Of a DNA stretch of 64,000 bases, positions 38,576 through 47,958 are shown piece after piece. The notes beneath the pieces were generated by a model. That model was not told the DNA's origin and ran no database searches. It was given only the letters and a program-made list of their open reading frames with translations. Position 1 is the stretch's first letter. Every line of letters begins with the position of its first letter. The DNA is taken from contig NZ_CP034235.1 of NCBI RefSeq assembly GCF_009728935.1, positions 404,501 to 468,500 on the forward strand, written 5' to 3'. Source of the stretch: Paenibacillus psychroresistens (GTDB taxonomy: Bacteria > Bacillota > Bacilli > Paenibacillales > NBRC-103111). A program made the position numbers and the translations under genes.

Positions 38576-38956
38576 ATGATTATTTCATTAGAATTAGATG
38601 GTGAAACACCACTGTATGAACAGCTTCGTAATCAGATTGTCATCGGAATTGCTACGGGGGGGCTAGCGCCCCAGGAAAAACTGCCCACAGTTCGTCAGTT
38701 AGCAGAAGATTTAGGGATCAATACGATGACGGTCAATAAAACCTATTCGCTATTGAAACAACAAGGATATATTGTGATTGATCGGCGACACGGAGCTAAG
38801 GTGAGCCCTACGATAGATGAAAGTCCTAATCATTCCGCAGAATTAGAGGGGCAGCTTCAATTAATTATTGCGCAAGCGGCTATTCGCGGAATGGATCAAT
38901 CACGGTTTCAAACGATCTGCTCACAGATATTTTCGAAAATGACGTATCAGCACTAA
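38576..38956 (+). CDS. GntR family transcriptional regulator, YtrA type
   Basis: 126 aa, the short YtrA-subfamily length with only a winged helix-turn-helix and a small C-terminal dimerisation part. The domain begins ETPLYEQLRNQIVIGIATGG and has PTVRQLAEDLGINTMTVNKT. Such regulators repress adjacent membrane-protein or ABC operons. Downstream is a DUF5808 membrane protein, the expected target. The ATG follows GAAAGGAATGAAAAGATAAG. Confidence 0.88.
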   Translation: MIISLELDGETPLYEQLRNQIVIGIATGGLAPQEKLPTVRQLAEDLGINTMTVNKTYSLLKQQGYIVIDRRHGAKVSPTIDESPNHSAELEGQLQLIIAQAAIRGMDQSRFQTICSQIFSKMTYQH

Positions 38957-39029
38957 CAAATCTCATTGAAATGAGCGGATTCCTATCATAACTGCGATTT
39001 TATTAGGTTCAGCCATCCTTTGTTACATC

Positions 39030-40370
39030 TTGTTATTTGTTACTTACAAACCACAAGCTAAGTATAAGAATGGTATGCTGTTTGCCGTTACTTTGCCTGC
39101 TCATGCCATCGATGATAAGGATATACTAGAGGTTCGAGCTCGGTTTAATAAGCATTATAACAAGATTAGCTTATGGATGACCTTATTTCTTGTTCCTTTC
39201 TTTGTACTTCACTTTTGGACTGCCTATCAGGTTATTTATTTTTTAGGATGGTTCTGCGTTTATTTTGTTATCAGTGTTATTCCGTTTCGTCGTGCATTTC
39301 GTGATACATTGGCTTTAAAATCAGATAATGATTGGTTTGTCGGTACAAAGCGTGTGATCCAGAGCGATCTGCGTGTCGCTTATTTGAAAAATCAACGTTC
39401 AGCATCTTTGTGGCTGTTCACGATTCCATTTGCAATGACGATTGGTTTGGTGCTCTGGAGTACAAGTGTAGAAATTCAGTTATTGAGTATTATCTCTGGC
39501 GGTTTTGCAATCACTGTTATTTTTTTGCTCCTATCACTCCAATTGCGTAGAGGCAAGGCTAAAGTATACAGCACAAATAGTGAAGTGAATTTAAGCTTAA
39601 ATCAAGCAAATCGCCGAGCCGTTTCTTATTTATGGCTGAGTATGGCAATAATTGAGAATATTCACTGTTTGTTGATTTGCTTAATCCTTGTTAATGGACA
39701 TGGAAGTATGACCGGGGTATGGGTGGCGATTACCCTATTATTTGCTGGATTTCCGCTCTGGCTGGTATTGCATGTATATGGTAAGATCCATACCCTCGAG
39801 CAAGAAGTATTAGCACAGGACGGCAAAGCAATCTACACGGATGATGATGAATACTGGGCAAATGGTTTTAGCTATCATAATCCTCTGGATCGAACTATTT
39901 TAGTCCCCAAGCGAGTTGGAATAGGATTAACAATAAATACGGGTACCTTGACTGGTAAAATAATCATGTGGGGCACCATAGGTTTAACTGCAGCAGCTAT
40001 AATAGGAGCTTGTCTCATGCTGATTCTATCGGAGCTAATATCACCCGTGTTAACCATCACACCCGATCACCAAATCGAAATTGATTATCTCATGTATTCC
40101 TTCGATTTTAATAGGAGTGAAATTAAAGAACTAAAGCTTGTTCAACAAGTACCTTCGGGGAGGAAGTCAAGTGGTGAAGCTACGGAAAAGAATTTAAGAG
40201 GGCAATTTCATTTAAAAGATATAGGTAAATCAAGACTGTATATTGTCAAAAATAATCCACCCTATATCCAAATCAAGCTGGAGGATGTCTATGTTTTCTA
40301 TAATGAGAAGGATCCGCTTCTAACAAAACAGTTATATGAGCAGCTGCAAAAACAAGTAGAAAATAGTTGA
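39030..40370 (+). CDS. DUF5808 domain membrane protein (start uncertain)
   Basis: 446 aa from TTG 39030, which sits inside the first hydrophobic helix and lacks a Shine-Dalgarno. The open frame extends upstream to a TGA at about 38966, encoding NERIPIITAILLGSAILCYI, a more natural N-terminus but without a start codon; a base may have been lost at ATGAGC(G). Several transmembrane helices are present, and the DUF5808 signature DDDEYWANGFSYHNPLDRTI with VPKRVGIGLTIN. Function unknown, possibly cell-envelope stress related. Likely regulated by the upstream GntR. Confidence 0.78.
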   Translation: MLFVTYKPQAKYKNGMLFAVTLPAHAIDDKDILEVRARFNKHYNKISLWMTLFLVPFFVLHFWTAYQVIYFLGWFCVYFVISVIPFRRAFRDTLALKSDNDWFVGTKRVIQSDLRVAYLKNQRSASLWLFTIPFAMTIGLVLWSTSVEIQLLSIISGGFAITVIFLLLSLQLRRGKAKVYSTNSEVNLSLNQANRRAVSYLWLSMAIIENIHCLLICLILVNGHGSMTGVWVAITLLFAGFPLWLVLHVYGKIHTLEQEVLAQDGKAIYTDDDEYWANGFSYHNPLDRTILVPKRVGIGLTINTGTLTGKIIMWGTIGLTAAAIIGACLMLILSELISPVLTITPDHQIEIDYLMYSFDFNRSEIKELKLVQQVPSGRKSSGEATEKNLRGQFHLKDIGKSRLYIVKNNPPYIQIKLEDVYVFYNEKDPLLTKQLYEQLQKQVENS

Positions 40371-40420
40371 GCTGAGGCTAGGGTTGCAAATTCAAGTAAT
40401 CCTACCATTGCTATAGATCA

Positions 40421-40453
40421 AATCCACAACCAAACGAGGTTGTGGATTTTTTC
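40421..40453 (+). terminator. Terminator AAATCCACAACC/GGTTGTGGATTT
   Basis: A 12-bp perfect stem around AAACGA with a T-run. It is the same stem as at 38418. Confidence 0.9.
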
Positions 40454-40517
40454 TAAACCATACACTCATAGGAATGCAGAGCTTGAGGACTAGCCGCCCT
40501 AGTGCTCGATTCTATTA

Positions 40518-41306
40518 TTAATGCCGCTTACTTTTAAGGCGGAAAGCGAAATTGCACCAAATTATGGAGATCGCCAGAATCAGCATACACCACCCAAGTG
40601 CCAACCAGACGTAATCCGTCACAGAGGTGCCGGTCAACAGCCCACGAATCGTCTCGATGACTGGTGTGATCGGTTGGTTATTGGCAACCCCTTGCAGCCA
40701 AGATGGCATTGAGCTTGTCGGGACGAATGCGCTGGATAGATAAGGAAGGAACAGCAAGATGAATCCGTAGCCGCTGGCAGCGGAAGGGCTGCCCGTGACG
40801 AGGCCGATTGCGGCGAAGAGCCAGGTAAAGGTGAGAATGAATAGGGCAATAACGCCGAGTGCCGCCAACCATTCGCCCGTGTTAGCAGTAGGGCGGAATC
40901 CGACAAGCAATGCAACGCAGATGACGATGCCTGTAGCAAGCAAATTCCGCAGGAGGCTGGCAACGACATGGCCAGTGACAACGCTTAAGCTGCTGATCGG
41001 CATCGTTCTGAATCGATTTATGATACCGTTTGTCATATCCGTCGCAACATCGACACCGGTGCTGGATGAACCGAATCCAGCGCATAATAGAATGATGCCC
41101 GGCACGACATAATTTACATAATCCCCACTCGGATCAATCGCGCCTCCGAATACATAAGTAAACATTAGCATTAACATAATGGGCAGCATGATCGACATGA
41201 TAAGCGACTCGACATTTCGTAAGCTAAGGCGTATGCTGCGACCGATGAAGACGGCGTTTGTTACCGTGAAAGAAGCGGATTTGGTAATCGGCTGAAGTTT
41301 GTTCAT
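40518..41306 (-). CDS. ABC-2 type transporter permease (DrrB-like)
   Basis: 262 aa with six membrane segments (ESLIMSIMLPIMLMLMFTYV, then LVTGSPSAASGYGFILLFLP). The YVVPGIILLCAGFG stretch and the motif before the last helix are typical of ABC-2 daunorubicin-resistance permeases. It probably exports a hydrophobic or cationic drug. Its ATG overlaps the stop of the ATPase gene by 4 bp, so the pair is coupled. Divergent or convergent neighbours give no substrate clue. Confidence 0.88.
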   Translation of the reverse strand: MNKLQPITKSASFTVTNAVFIGRSIRLSLRNVESLIMSIMLPIMLMLMFTYVFGGAIDPSGDYVNYVVPGIILLCAGFGSSSTGVDVATDMTNGIINRFRTMPISSLSVVTGHVVASLLRNLLATGIVICVALLVGFRPTANTGEWLAALGVIALFILTFTWLFAAIGLVTGSPSAASGYGFILLFLPYLSSAFVPTSSMPSWLQGVANNQPITPVIETIRGLLTGTSVTDYVWLALGWCMLILAISIIWCNFAFRLKSKRH

Positions 41307-42193
41307 GCGAGAGCAGCCTCCTTTTGTTCTTTCGTGGTTAAAGTAATAAAGACGTCGTCCAGGCTAGGCTTGCGAATCGTGATCCGTGTATCTGGCGGGC
41401 ACATGGGGGCAACCTCGTTTAATATTTGCTGAAAATCGTGAATACTTCCGCTCGTTGGAATGGATTGAACTATTTCATCCCTTTGGTTCCGTAATTCGAT
41501 TACTTCACCCCCGATACGCGCTTTCAACGTTTCAGCCGTTCCTATCGCAATAATTCTCCCGTGATCCAGCACCGCGATTTCATCAGCAAGCTGATCGGCT
41601 TCTTCCAAATATTGCGTTGTCAAAAAGATCGTCATCCCTTGTTGCTTAAGCCGTAAAATAATTCCCCAGAGGGAGCGTCGACTGACTGTGTCCAAGCCGG
41701 TTGTTGGTTCGTCGAGAAACAGCACAGGACGATGAACGACTAGGCTAACTGCCAGATCCAGCCTGCGACGCATTCCGCCTGAGTAAGTTTTTACACGCTT
41801 ACCTGCGGAGGCGTCGAGTTCAAACCACCTCAGCAACTCTGCGGTTCGTAACCGGGATTCCCCGGGGGATAAGCCAGATAACCGACACATCATCATGATG
41901 TTCTCATGGCCAGTCAGTACTTCATCAACCGCCGCGAATTGACCGGTAAGACTGATCGATTGGCGGACTGCATTCCTGGCTGAGACGACGTCGTGCCCTT
42001 CAACTCGTGCGAACCCATCGTCCGGATCGGTCAGTGTTGACAGAATGTGAATCAGTGTCGTCTTGCCCGCGCCGTTTGGTCCAAGCAGTGCGAAAATCGT
42101 TCCTTTTGCAACTGTAAAACTTATTCCGTCCAGTACAGTTTGTTTACCGTAGCTTTTGCGTAGCTTACTTACTTCAATCGCATAAGTATTCAT
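41303..42193 (-). CDS. ABC transporter ATP-binding protein (DrrA-like)
   Basis: 296 aa. Walker A GPNGAGKTTLIHIL, signature YSGGMRRRLDLA, Walker B PVLFLDEPTTGLD, H-loop LTTQYLEE. The C-terminal extension (about 220-296) with TIRKPSLDDVFITLT is typical of DrrA/NodI-like exporter ATPases. It powers the permease encoded immediately downstream. No TetR gene sits next to it, unlike many such drug exporters. Confidence 0.92.
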   Translation of the reverse strand: MNTYAIEVSKLRKSYGKQTVLDGISFTVAKGTIFALLGPNGAGKTTLIHILSTLTDPDDGFARVEGHDVVSARNAVRQSISLTGQFAAVDEVLTGHENIMMMCRLSGLSPGESRLRTAELLRWFELDASAGKRVKTYSGGMRRRLDLAVSLVVHRPVLFLDEPTTGLDTVSRRSLWGIILRLKQQGMTIFLTTQYLEEADQLADEIAVLDHGRIIAIGTAETLKARIGGEVIELRNQRDEIVQSIPTSGSIHDFQQILNEVAPMCPPDTRITIRKPSLDDVFITLTTKEQKEAALA

Positions 42194-42659
42194 TGATCAT
42201 CGTCCCGTCCTTTATATTCTAGATCATATAAAAAGGATACTATGTATGTAAGTATCTAACCTCGTTCTTCAGGCTGATTTTGGAATCGTTTGGAAGGCTG
42301 ATTTAGGGAAGTGACCATGGACAGGGTGGTCGAAGGAGTGTTGTTGGTTGAATCTGCAACTATAGGAATTGTCTTATTTTGTAGAGCAGTAGGAGCCTTT
42401 GTCGAAAGTGGAATTTCTTAAAGGTATTATTAAATTTATGTAGAAAATGTGATAAAAACAAAATGTTTTATAGAGTACAAAAGTAGATTGGAGAATAGAC
42501 TAGGAGTCTTTGCAAGGAATGAGAATTGTCAAAAAATGTTGTATACTAATATGAACTGTAATACTGGGATTTCTAAAAGTCTAGGAGGTTTAATCATCTA
42601 CTGGTGTAACAACTTGTAATGTAGTATTTAATAGAGAAATTGTTTGGAGGTAGAAGCCA
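42194..42659. other. Divergent intergenic region between the ABC exporter and Fic gene
   Basis: 466 bp without a supported ORF. It must contain promoters in both directions. TTGTCA with TATGAA 18 bp on (about 42528-42557) is a weak candidate for fic, and AAGGATACTATG near 42231 is too short to be a gene. No strong operators are seen. Confidence 0.5.
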
Positions 42660-43400
42660 ATGGAGTTTGATGCAGTTGATTCTTTAAAGAAAGAATTGGA
42701 TAGTTATCGACCCCTTCCACTAGCAGCATTGAGGAATTTAGAGGAAGTATATCAGGTTGAATGGACTTATAACTCTAACGCGATTGAAGGCAATACGTTA
42801 TCATTACTTGAGACCAAGCTGGTTTTAGAGGAAGGATTAACAATAGGTGGAAAAAAGCTAATAGAGCATTTTGAAGTTATAAATCACTCTGAAGCTATTT
42901 ATTATGTTAAGGATCTTGTAGACCGTCGAATAGAGCTATCTGAGCACATAATTAAATCCTTGCACCAATTGGTTTTAAAAAATATTGATGATGAAAATGC
43001 GGGACAATATCGAAAAACTAATGTGGGAATTTCTGGTTATAAGCATATTCCTCCTCACTTTAGACAAGTTTCCGAACAAATGGAGCAACTAATGGTTTGG
43101 TTTTTGAAAGAGAAAGATGAACTTCATCCTGTGGAGTTAGCCGCTCGCTTTCATTTTCAATATGTGTATATTCATCCGTTTACGGATAGAAATGGACGGA
43201 CTGCCAGGCTTCTGATGAATCTAATACTTATGAGAAGTGGCTTTCCGCCTGCCATTGTTAAAGCAGAGAGTACTTCTCGAATCGCCTATTATGAAACCTT
43301 GGAAAAGGCGAGTACGCTGAACAATATAGATGGTTTTATTTTATTTATTTCTAATAATGTAAGAGAAAGTCTTGAGCGTTATATACAAAGTGTGAAATGA
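42660..43400 (+). CDS. Fic family protein, class II (N-terminal inhibitory helix)
   Basis: 246 aa. The Fic motif H172-PFTDRNGRTAR is complete, with catalytic histidine and anion-binding loop. The N-terminal motif S39-NAI-E43-G fits the inhibitory [S/T]xxxE[G/N] helix of class II Fic proteins, where the glutamate blocks ATP and restrains activity. Fic enzymes AMPylate target proteins. No separate antitoxin is adjacent, as expected for an intramolecularly controlled Fic. The ATG follows TGGAGGTAGAAGCCA. Confidence 0.92.
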   Translation: MEFDAVDSLKKELDSYRPLPLAALRNLEEVYQVEWTYNSNAIEGNTLSLLETKLVLEEGLTIGGKKLIEHFEVINHSEAIYYVKDLVDRRIELSEHIIKSLHQLVLKNIDDENAGQYRKTNVGISGYKHIPPHFRQVSEQMEQLMVWFLKEKDELHPVELAARFHFQYVYIHPFTDRNGRTARLLMNLILMRSGFPPAIVKAESTSRIAYYETLEKASTLNNIDGFILFISNNVRESLERYIQSVK

Positions 43401-43440
43401 TATTTATTTTAAATCAAAGGAAATATTATTTAAAATAGAA

Positions 43441-43480
43441 ATAACAAACCCGACCAATGAGGTCGGGTTTGTTATTTTCT
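43441..43480 (+). terminator. Terminator after the Fic gene
   Basis: ATAACAAACCCGACC, loop AATGA, GGTCGGGTTTGTTAT, then TTT: a 15-bp perfect stem. It also faces the convergent ABC operon. Confidence 0.92.
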
Positions 43481-43508
43481 ACTTAATTTTGAAATTCGAT
43501 TACTAATT

Positions 43509-44303
43509 TCAGCCAAGAACTACCCGATCATCGGACAGCTTGCTGCCGCTGATTTGTTCGAACTCTCCAAGCAGCTGGGCCACAGTTAGATCTTTTTTTC
43601 GCTGCTCGGTAATGTCCAGAATGATCCGTCCCCGATCCATCATAATCAAACGATTGCCTAGGCGGATGGCTTGCTCCATGTTATGGGTTACCATAAGGGT
43701 CGTCAGCTTCATTTCACTTACTATTGCCATCGTCAATCGGGTGATTAATTCTGCTCTAGCTGGATCTAAGGCTGCGGTATGTTCATCCAACAGTAGGATT
43801 TGCGGCTTCGTAAATGTCGCCATCAACAGGCTGAGTGCTTGCCTTTCTCCTCCAGATAGCATCCCGACCTTGGCTTGAAGCCGATTCTCTAGACCGATGC
43901 CTAAGCGCTTCAGTTCTTCACGGAATATCGCGCGCTTGCCGGAGGTAACGCCAAACCTGAAGCCGCGCTTTTTGCCGCGTGCATATGCCATGGAGAGATT
44001 CTCCTCTATGGTCATGCGAGGTGCCGTTCCGGCCATGGGATCTTGGAAGACTCGTCCGATCCATTGGCTTCGACGATATTCTGGAAGCTGCTGAATGGCG
44101 TTGCCCTCAATTCGAAGATCACCCGTATCCGGAGTCATGACACCAGATATGATATTCATCAAGGTGGACTTGCCGGCTCCATTACTGCCGATCACTGTCA
44201 CAAAGTCACCTGGATTCATCTTAAGATTGATGCCCATGAGTGCAATCTTCTCGTCAGGCGTTCCCGGGTTAAACAGTTTAGAAACATTGGAGAGAGCCAG
44301 CAT
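43509..44303 (-). CDS. ABC importer ATP-binding protein
   Basis: 264 aa. Walker A GSNGAGKSTLMNII, signature MLSGGERQALSLLMA, Walker B ILLLDEHTAALDP, H-loop VTHNMEQA. It energises the permease encoded just upstream; its ATG overlaps the permease stop (ATGA-type). Together with the binding lipoprotein it forms an importer of the ABC_sub_bind class (TrpXYZ-like), whose substrates in other Firmicutes include tryptophan or tyrosine. The substrate here is not determinable. Confidence 0.9.
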   Translation of the reverse strand: MLALSNVSKLFNPGTPDEKIALMGINLKMNPGDFVTVIGSNGAGKSTLMNIISGVMTPDTGDLRIEGNAIQQLPEYRRSQWIGRVFQDPMAGTAPRMTIEENLSMAYARGKKRGFRFGVTSGKRAIFREELKRLGIGLENRLQAKVGMLSGGERQALSLLMATFTKPQILLLDEHTAALDPARAELITRLTMAIVSEMKLTTLMVTHNMEQAIRLGNRLIMMDRGRIILDITEQRKKDLTVAQLLGEFEQISGSKLSDDRVVLG

Positions 44304-45217
44304 CAGCGATCGCCTCCATTTTTTTGTAGTGTAGCCGTGGAAAGGAGCTCAGCTGAGCGCTTTTTGGCCATGTTTTTTTGCTTATATACACGCTGTGCTG
44401 AAGGTAGAACTAACGCCACAATCACAATGATGGCTGTGATCAGCTTGAGATCAGAAGCTTTCAGCCACTCCACTCGCAGGGCAAGTGCAACAACGATGCG
44501 GTACACAATGGAGCCTAGGACAGCAGCCAATGTAGCAAAAAAGACAGAGCGGGCTCCGAATATAGCTTCACCGATAATAACGGAGGCTAGACCAGTGACG
44601 ATCATCCCGACACCCATGTTGATATCCGCATAGCCGGCTTGCTGGGCAATCAATGCCCCTGAAAGGGCTACAAGACCATTGGCTAAGCTAATCCCGAAAA
44701 TTGTGGTATTGTCCGTATTAGCGCCAAGGCTGCGGATCATCCGGGCATTATCTCCTGTAGCTCTAAGCGCAAGTCCCAGGTCCGTGTGCAAAAAGAGATC
44801 AAGTAGCAATTTGACTATAACGACAACAATAGCCATGAGCCATAACGGTGATATGGAGCTGAACAAAGTATTATCTCCAATTAGGGAAATATTCGGTCTG
44901 CCCATGATCCGCAAATTAATCGAGTACAACGCGATCATAATCAAGATACCGGACAAAAGTCCATTAACTTTTCCTTTTGTATGCAAAATCCCGGTACATG
45001 CTCCAGCTGCAAGTCCACCAGCAAAGGCAGCTAGACAAGCCAGAACAGGATTATGGCCATGCGAAATCATAATGGATGCAATGGCTCCGCCAGTAACAAA
45101 GCTGCCATCTACAGTTAAATCAGGAAAGTCGAGGATACGGAACGTGATGTAAACGCCAAGTGCCATAAGTGCATACAATAGACCAAGTTCAACCGCTCCC
45201 AACAACGAACCAAACAT
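44303..45217 (-). CDS. ABC importer permease
   Basis: 304 aa with about eight membrane segments, of the branched-chain/monosaccharide permease class (MFGSLLGAVELGLLYALMAL, then ASVIIGEAIFGARSVF). It contains FGISLANGLVALSGALIAQ. It forms the membrane channel of the importer between the binding lipoprotein (upstream) and the ATPase (downstream). The start ATG is 66 bp from the lipoprotein stop, with AGGAGGGTG-like sequence in front. Confidence 0.9.
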   Translation of the reverse strand: MFGSLLGAVELGLLYALMALGVYITFRILDFPDLTVDGSFVTGGAIASIMISHGHNPVLACLAAFAGGLAAGACTGILHTKGKVNGLLSGILIMIALYSINLRIMGRPNISLIGDNTLFSSISPLWLMAIVVVIVKLLLDLFLHTDLGLALRATGDNARMIRSLGANTDNTTIFGISLANGLVALSGALIAQQAGYADINMGVGMIVTGLASVIIGEAIFGARSVFFATLAAVLGSIVYRIVVALALRVEWLKASDLKLITAIIVIVALVLPSAQRVYKQKNMAKKRSAELLSTATLQKNGGDR

Positions 45218-45283
45218 TTTTCACCCTCCTAAAAAGCAAGAAAAGGGGAGAACGAAAGCGACGTTCACCCCATTACCTGTTGA

Positions 45284-46309
45284 TTATTTAATAATATTTT
45301 TCTCTGGATCCTTAACAGCTTTCTTCATTTCATCCGTAACCTCAATGCCTTGATCGGCTGCAGCCTTTAGATTAAGAATAAGATCTAGTTTATCCGGTAA
45401 GGTAACCTTCATATCAGCCGGTTTCTTACCGTTTTTTAAAATCTCAACAGCCATTTGTCCTACTTGGTAACCATGGTCATAATATTTGAAACCAACAGTG
45501 GCAAATGCACCTTTTTCAACTGTATCACGATCGCTTGAGAAGAAAGGAAGATGTTTCTCTTTCGCCAGATTAATTAGTGTATCCACACTCGACACGACCG
45601 TATTATCCAAAGTAATGTAGAGAGCATCCACTCGACCGACAAGTGACTCGGCTGCTTGCTGCACTTCTGAAGTATTAGCTACTGGGGCTTTGATTAATTT
45701 GATGTCATGCTTGGAAAGCTCCTCTTCGGCTTTCTTCGCCATGATGACTGCGTTTTGTTCGCCTTCATTGATCACAAGGCCAACCGTTTTTACATTTGGA
45801 AAGTTACTTGCGATGAATTCCATCAGCTGTGTGATGGCTTCTGGATTCGTATCCGAAGCGCCGGTTACATTCCCGCCTGGTTTGTCCATGCTGCTTACAA
45901 TTTTGGCGGCTAGAGGATCTGTGACCGCGGCGAACAATACTGGGGTTTCTTTAACTTGCTGGACTAACGCGAGTGCTGATGGTGTAGCGATACCGAGAAC
46001 AAGATCGTTATCGGCCGAAGCGATTTTTTGTGCGATGGATAAATTATTGGCTGAATCTCCCTGAGCATTGTTAAAATCGACTTTAAGATTGGTGCCTTCC
46101 GTAATGCCGGCATCCTTAAGTGCTGCAAGAAAACCTTCTCGTGTTGCATCGAGTGAAGGATGTTCTACGATTTGTGAGATTGCGATTTTATACGTTTTTT
46201 GGTCGGCTGCTGGGGTGCTGTCAGCAGAGTTTGTGGATTCCTTCCCACATCCTGCTAACGATAATAATGCTGCTGATAAAATAATGGGTAACCAAAGCTT
46301 TTTTTTCAA
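45284..46309 (-). CDS. ABC importer substrate-binding lipoprotein, TrpX-like
   Basis: 341 aa. The N-terminus has a lipoprotein signal with lipobox SLAGC. The mature protein follows the ABC_sub_bind (PF04392-like) plan: YKIAISQIVEHPSLDATREG, TGASDTNPEAITQLMEFIA, and VDALYITLDNTVVSSVDTLI. Members of this family bind tryptophan, tyrosine or related ligands. It is first in a three-gene operon with permease and ATPase. No T-box or tryptophan attenuator is seen upstream, so the ligand remains open. Confidence 0.88.
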   Translation of the reverse strand: MKKKLWLPIILSAALLSLAGCGKESTNSADSTPAADQKTYKIAISQIVEHPSLDATREGFLAALKDAGITEGTNLKVDFNNAQGDSANNLSIAQKIASADNDLVLGIATPSALALVQQVKETPVLFAAVTDPLAAKIVSSMDKPGGNVTGASDTNPEAITQLMEFIASNFPNVKTVGLVINEGEQNAVIMAKKAEEELSKHDIKLIKAPVANTSEVQQAAESLVGRVDALYITLDNTVVSSVDTLINLAKEKHLPFFSSDRDTVEKGAFATVGFKYYDHGYQVGQMAVEILKNGKKPADMKVTLPDKLDLILNLKAAADQGIEVTDEMKKAVKDPEKNIIK

Positions 46310-47000
46310 AATAATTCCCCTTTCTGAATATGAATCTATTATTAGAAATATGTAGACATGAATTAACCATAGTTTAATTGTTTGTTTCCGTCAATCTTAA
46401 ATTAACAAGCTCCATAGTCCAATACTAACCAATTCGATTTACTTTAATCTATAAGTGCCAATTTGTATTTTATGAATAAAATTTATTTAACTAACCATAA
46501 TAACAATCAACGGTGAAAAGAGGGGCTGTGGTTGGGTTGTACAATTCAACGATTAATTCCAAGGGAAGTTGTTTCTGAATCCAGATAGAAGTGGAGGGAT
46601 GTGCCCCAAATACTTTAATGTAGTACACATACTGCAATATGGTGATGAGGTAAAAACCGAGCTTAAGTAAGGTTCAAGACATAAGTACCAAAAAATCAAT
46701 TCACCGTTGAAATGGACCTCGAAAGGGGTCCTTTTTCCTATTATCGTACAATAAAAAGCGCCGCCTGAGTATTAGAAATAACTACAAACTGGTGGTGCTT
46801 CTCTGTTTACCCGTATCCCTATTATCAGAATGAAATCACATAGGAACAGGTGTAATTGCATTTAGCATTATAGAGATATTTATAGGAGTGATAACACCGT
46901 CTCCATCCATATCCTTTTGCTGTATAACTTTGTGTCGATTAAAATTATAAGGAATAATTTCAATAAAAAGAGAGCAGTTTACACTGCCCCCTTACAAAAA
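46310..47000. other. Non-coding region with a short inverted-repeat-bounded segment
   Basis: About 690 bp. An 11-bp inverted repeat TCAACGGTGAA (46507-46517) and TTCACCGTTGA (46700-46710) encloses about 180 bp with a short coding-like frame (MCPKYFNVVHILQYGDEV, ATG 46599). A terminator GGACCTC-GAAA-GGGGTCC with T5 follows at 46714-46736. Nothing else is clear. Confidence 0.5.
46714..46736 (+). terminator. Terminator GGACCTC/GGGGTCC
   Basis: A 7-bp stem with a GAAA loop and T5 on the plus strand. The gene it serves is not evident. Confidence 0.7.
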
Positions 47001-47264
47001 TTATTTAAAGCGCTGTAATAACACATATCCACTAATATTTGAAGTTTTTTTCTGGAATACCACTCTAAAACCAATGTCATGATCAAGTAAGCAGTTAAAG
47101 GCATTGATAAGCAATCTTTTGGGTGCCAAAGTAAAACTACATGGTTGTGCACTGCCAATAACACGAGCAGCAACAATCCTGCGTGGAGAGCCAGGAACTA
47201 GAGGGTTTCTTGTCCAACTGATCAAAATTAGATCAGGCTGCTGAACAGCTTTAACACGAGCCAT
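47001..47264 (-). CDS. Hypothetical small protein
   Basis: 87 aa from the ATG at 47264 (MARVKAVQQPDLILISWTRN), preceded by GAGGTGATAGGA, which makes a real gene likely. An upstream in-frame start at 47273 is inside that site. No membrane segment. It contains SPRRIVAARVIGSAQP and ends GYVLLQRFK. Family not recognised. It stands alone on the minus strand, 97 bp downstream of the DUF1772 gene. Confidence 0.6.
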   Translation of the reverse strand: MARVKAVQQPDLILISWTRNPLVPGSPRRIVAARVIGSAQPCSFTLAPKRLLINAFNCLLDHDIGFRVVFQKKTSNISGYVLLQRFK

Positions 47265-47360
47265 TCCTATCACCTCGTTTCTATTTAGATTCTATATAAA
47301 ATGTACTTTTAATATAGAATGTGCTAAATAAAAAGCGGATTAAAGAACAGCCGAGATGGT

Positions 47361-47825
47361 TTATCTAACAGATCGATTTATTAGCAGCCCCAAAATAAGA
47401 ATGGTGAGCCCTATTAGACCTGCTATTGAACGTACAATATGCCACTTCCACCAGCTATCCCGTAAACTTATCCAATCGGAGGGAGGATTTTCTATCACCC
47501 ACGTCATCATCTTTGCATTAATGGGCTGATTCAGGAAACGTGTAATAATACCGGCAACGATTAAAAAAATAGCCGCAACAATCAACAACAACAGCATATT
47601 GCGATCTTTTCGGCAAAGAACAGCTGAAATGATTGTGAGTACGATGCCTACTGCTGCCAATAACGGTAATTTCACATTTAAAGATCGGATTAACAGTTGT
47701 TGATGTTCCAAATAAACAGGGTAGGGCATCTGTTTAGGATTAAGTCCAAACCAAATTCCGAACATTGTCCCGACCACAAGTGCCACTAATAATAAATTAA
47801 CGGAAAAGAAAATTGTTTTTATCAT
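47361..47825 (-). CDS. DUF1772 (anthrone oxygenase-like) membrane protein
   Basis: 154 aa with four transmembrane helices (about 5-25, 50-70, 76-97, 130-149). The pattern FLNQPINAKMMTW, then SWWKWHIVRSIAGLIG, matches DUF1772, a family that includes anthrone-oxygenase-like proteins. The ATG follows GCAGGAGGAAAA. It lies 134 bp downstream of, and co-oriented with, a very large BTAD-type regulator, suggesting that regulator controls it, or that both are expressed together. Confidence 0.8.
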   Translation of the reverse strand: MIKTIFFSVNLLLVALVVGTMFGIWFGLNPKQMPYPVYLEHQQLLIRSLNVKLPLLAAVGIVLTIISAVLCRKDRNMLLLLIVAAIFLIVAGIITRFLNQPINAKMMTWVIENPPSDWISLRDSWWKWHIVRSIAGLIGLTILILGLLINRSVR

Positions 47826-47958
47826 TTTTCCTCCTGCATAAGAATAGTCTCTCGGAATTTGCCGAGGCAGCTAGGATTAAGGTCAACTTGAACTATCCAG
47901 ATTTCCTATCTCCTAAGACATATTTTATATAATGGAGCGCTTCAAAAGCGCTTCATAG

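Noticed and set aside
46310..47000. T-box or tryptophan riboswitch before the TrpX-like operon
   Set aside because: No T-box sequence or specifier-loop/antiterminator pattern could be identified upstream of the lipoprotein gene.
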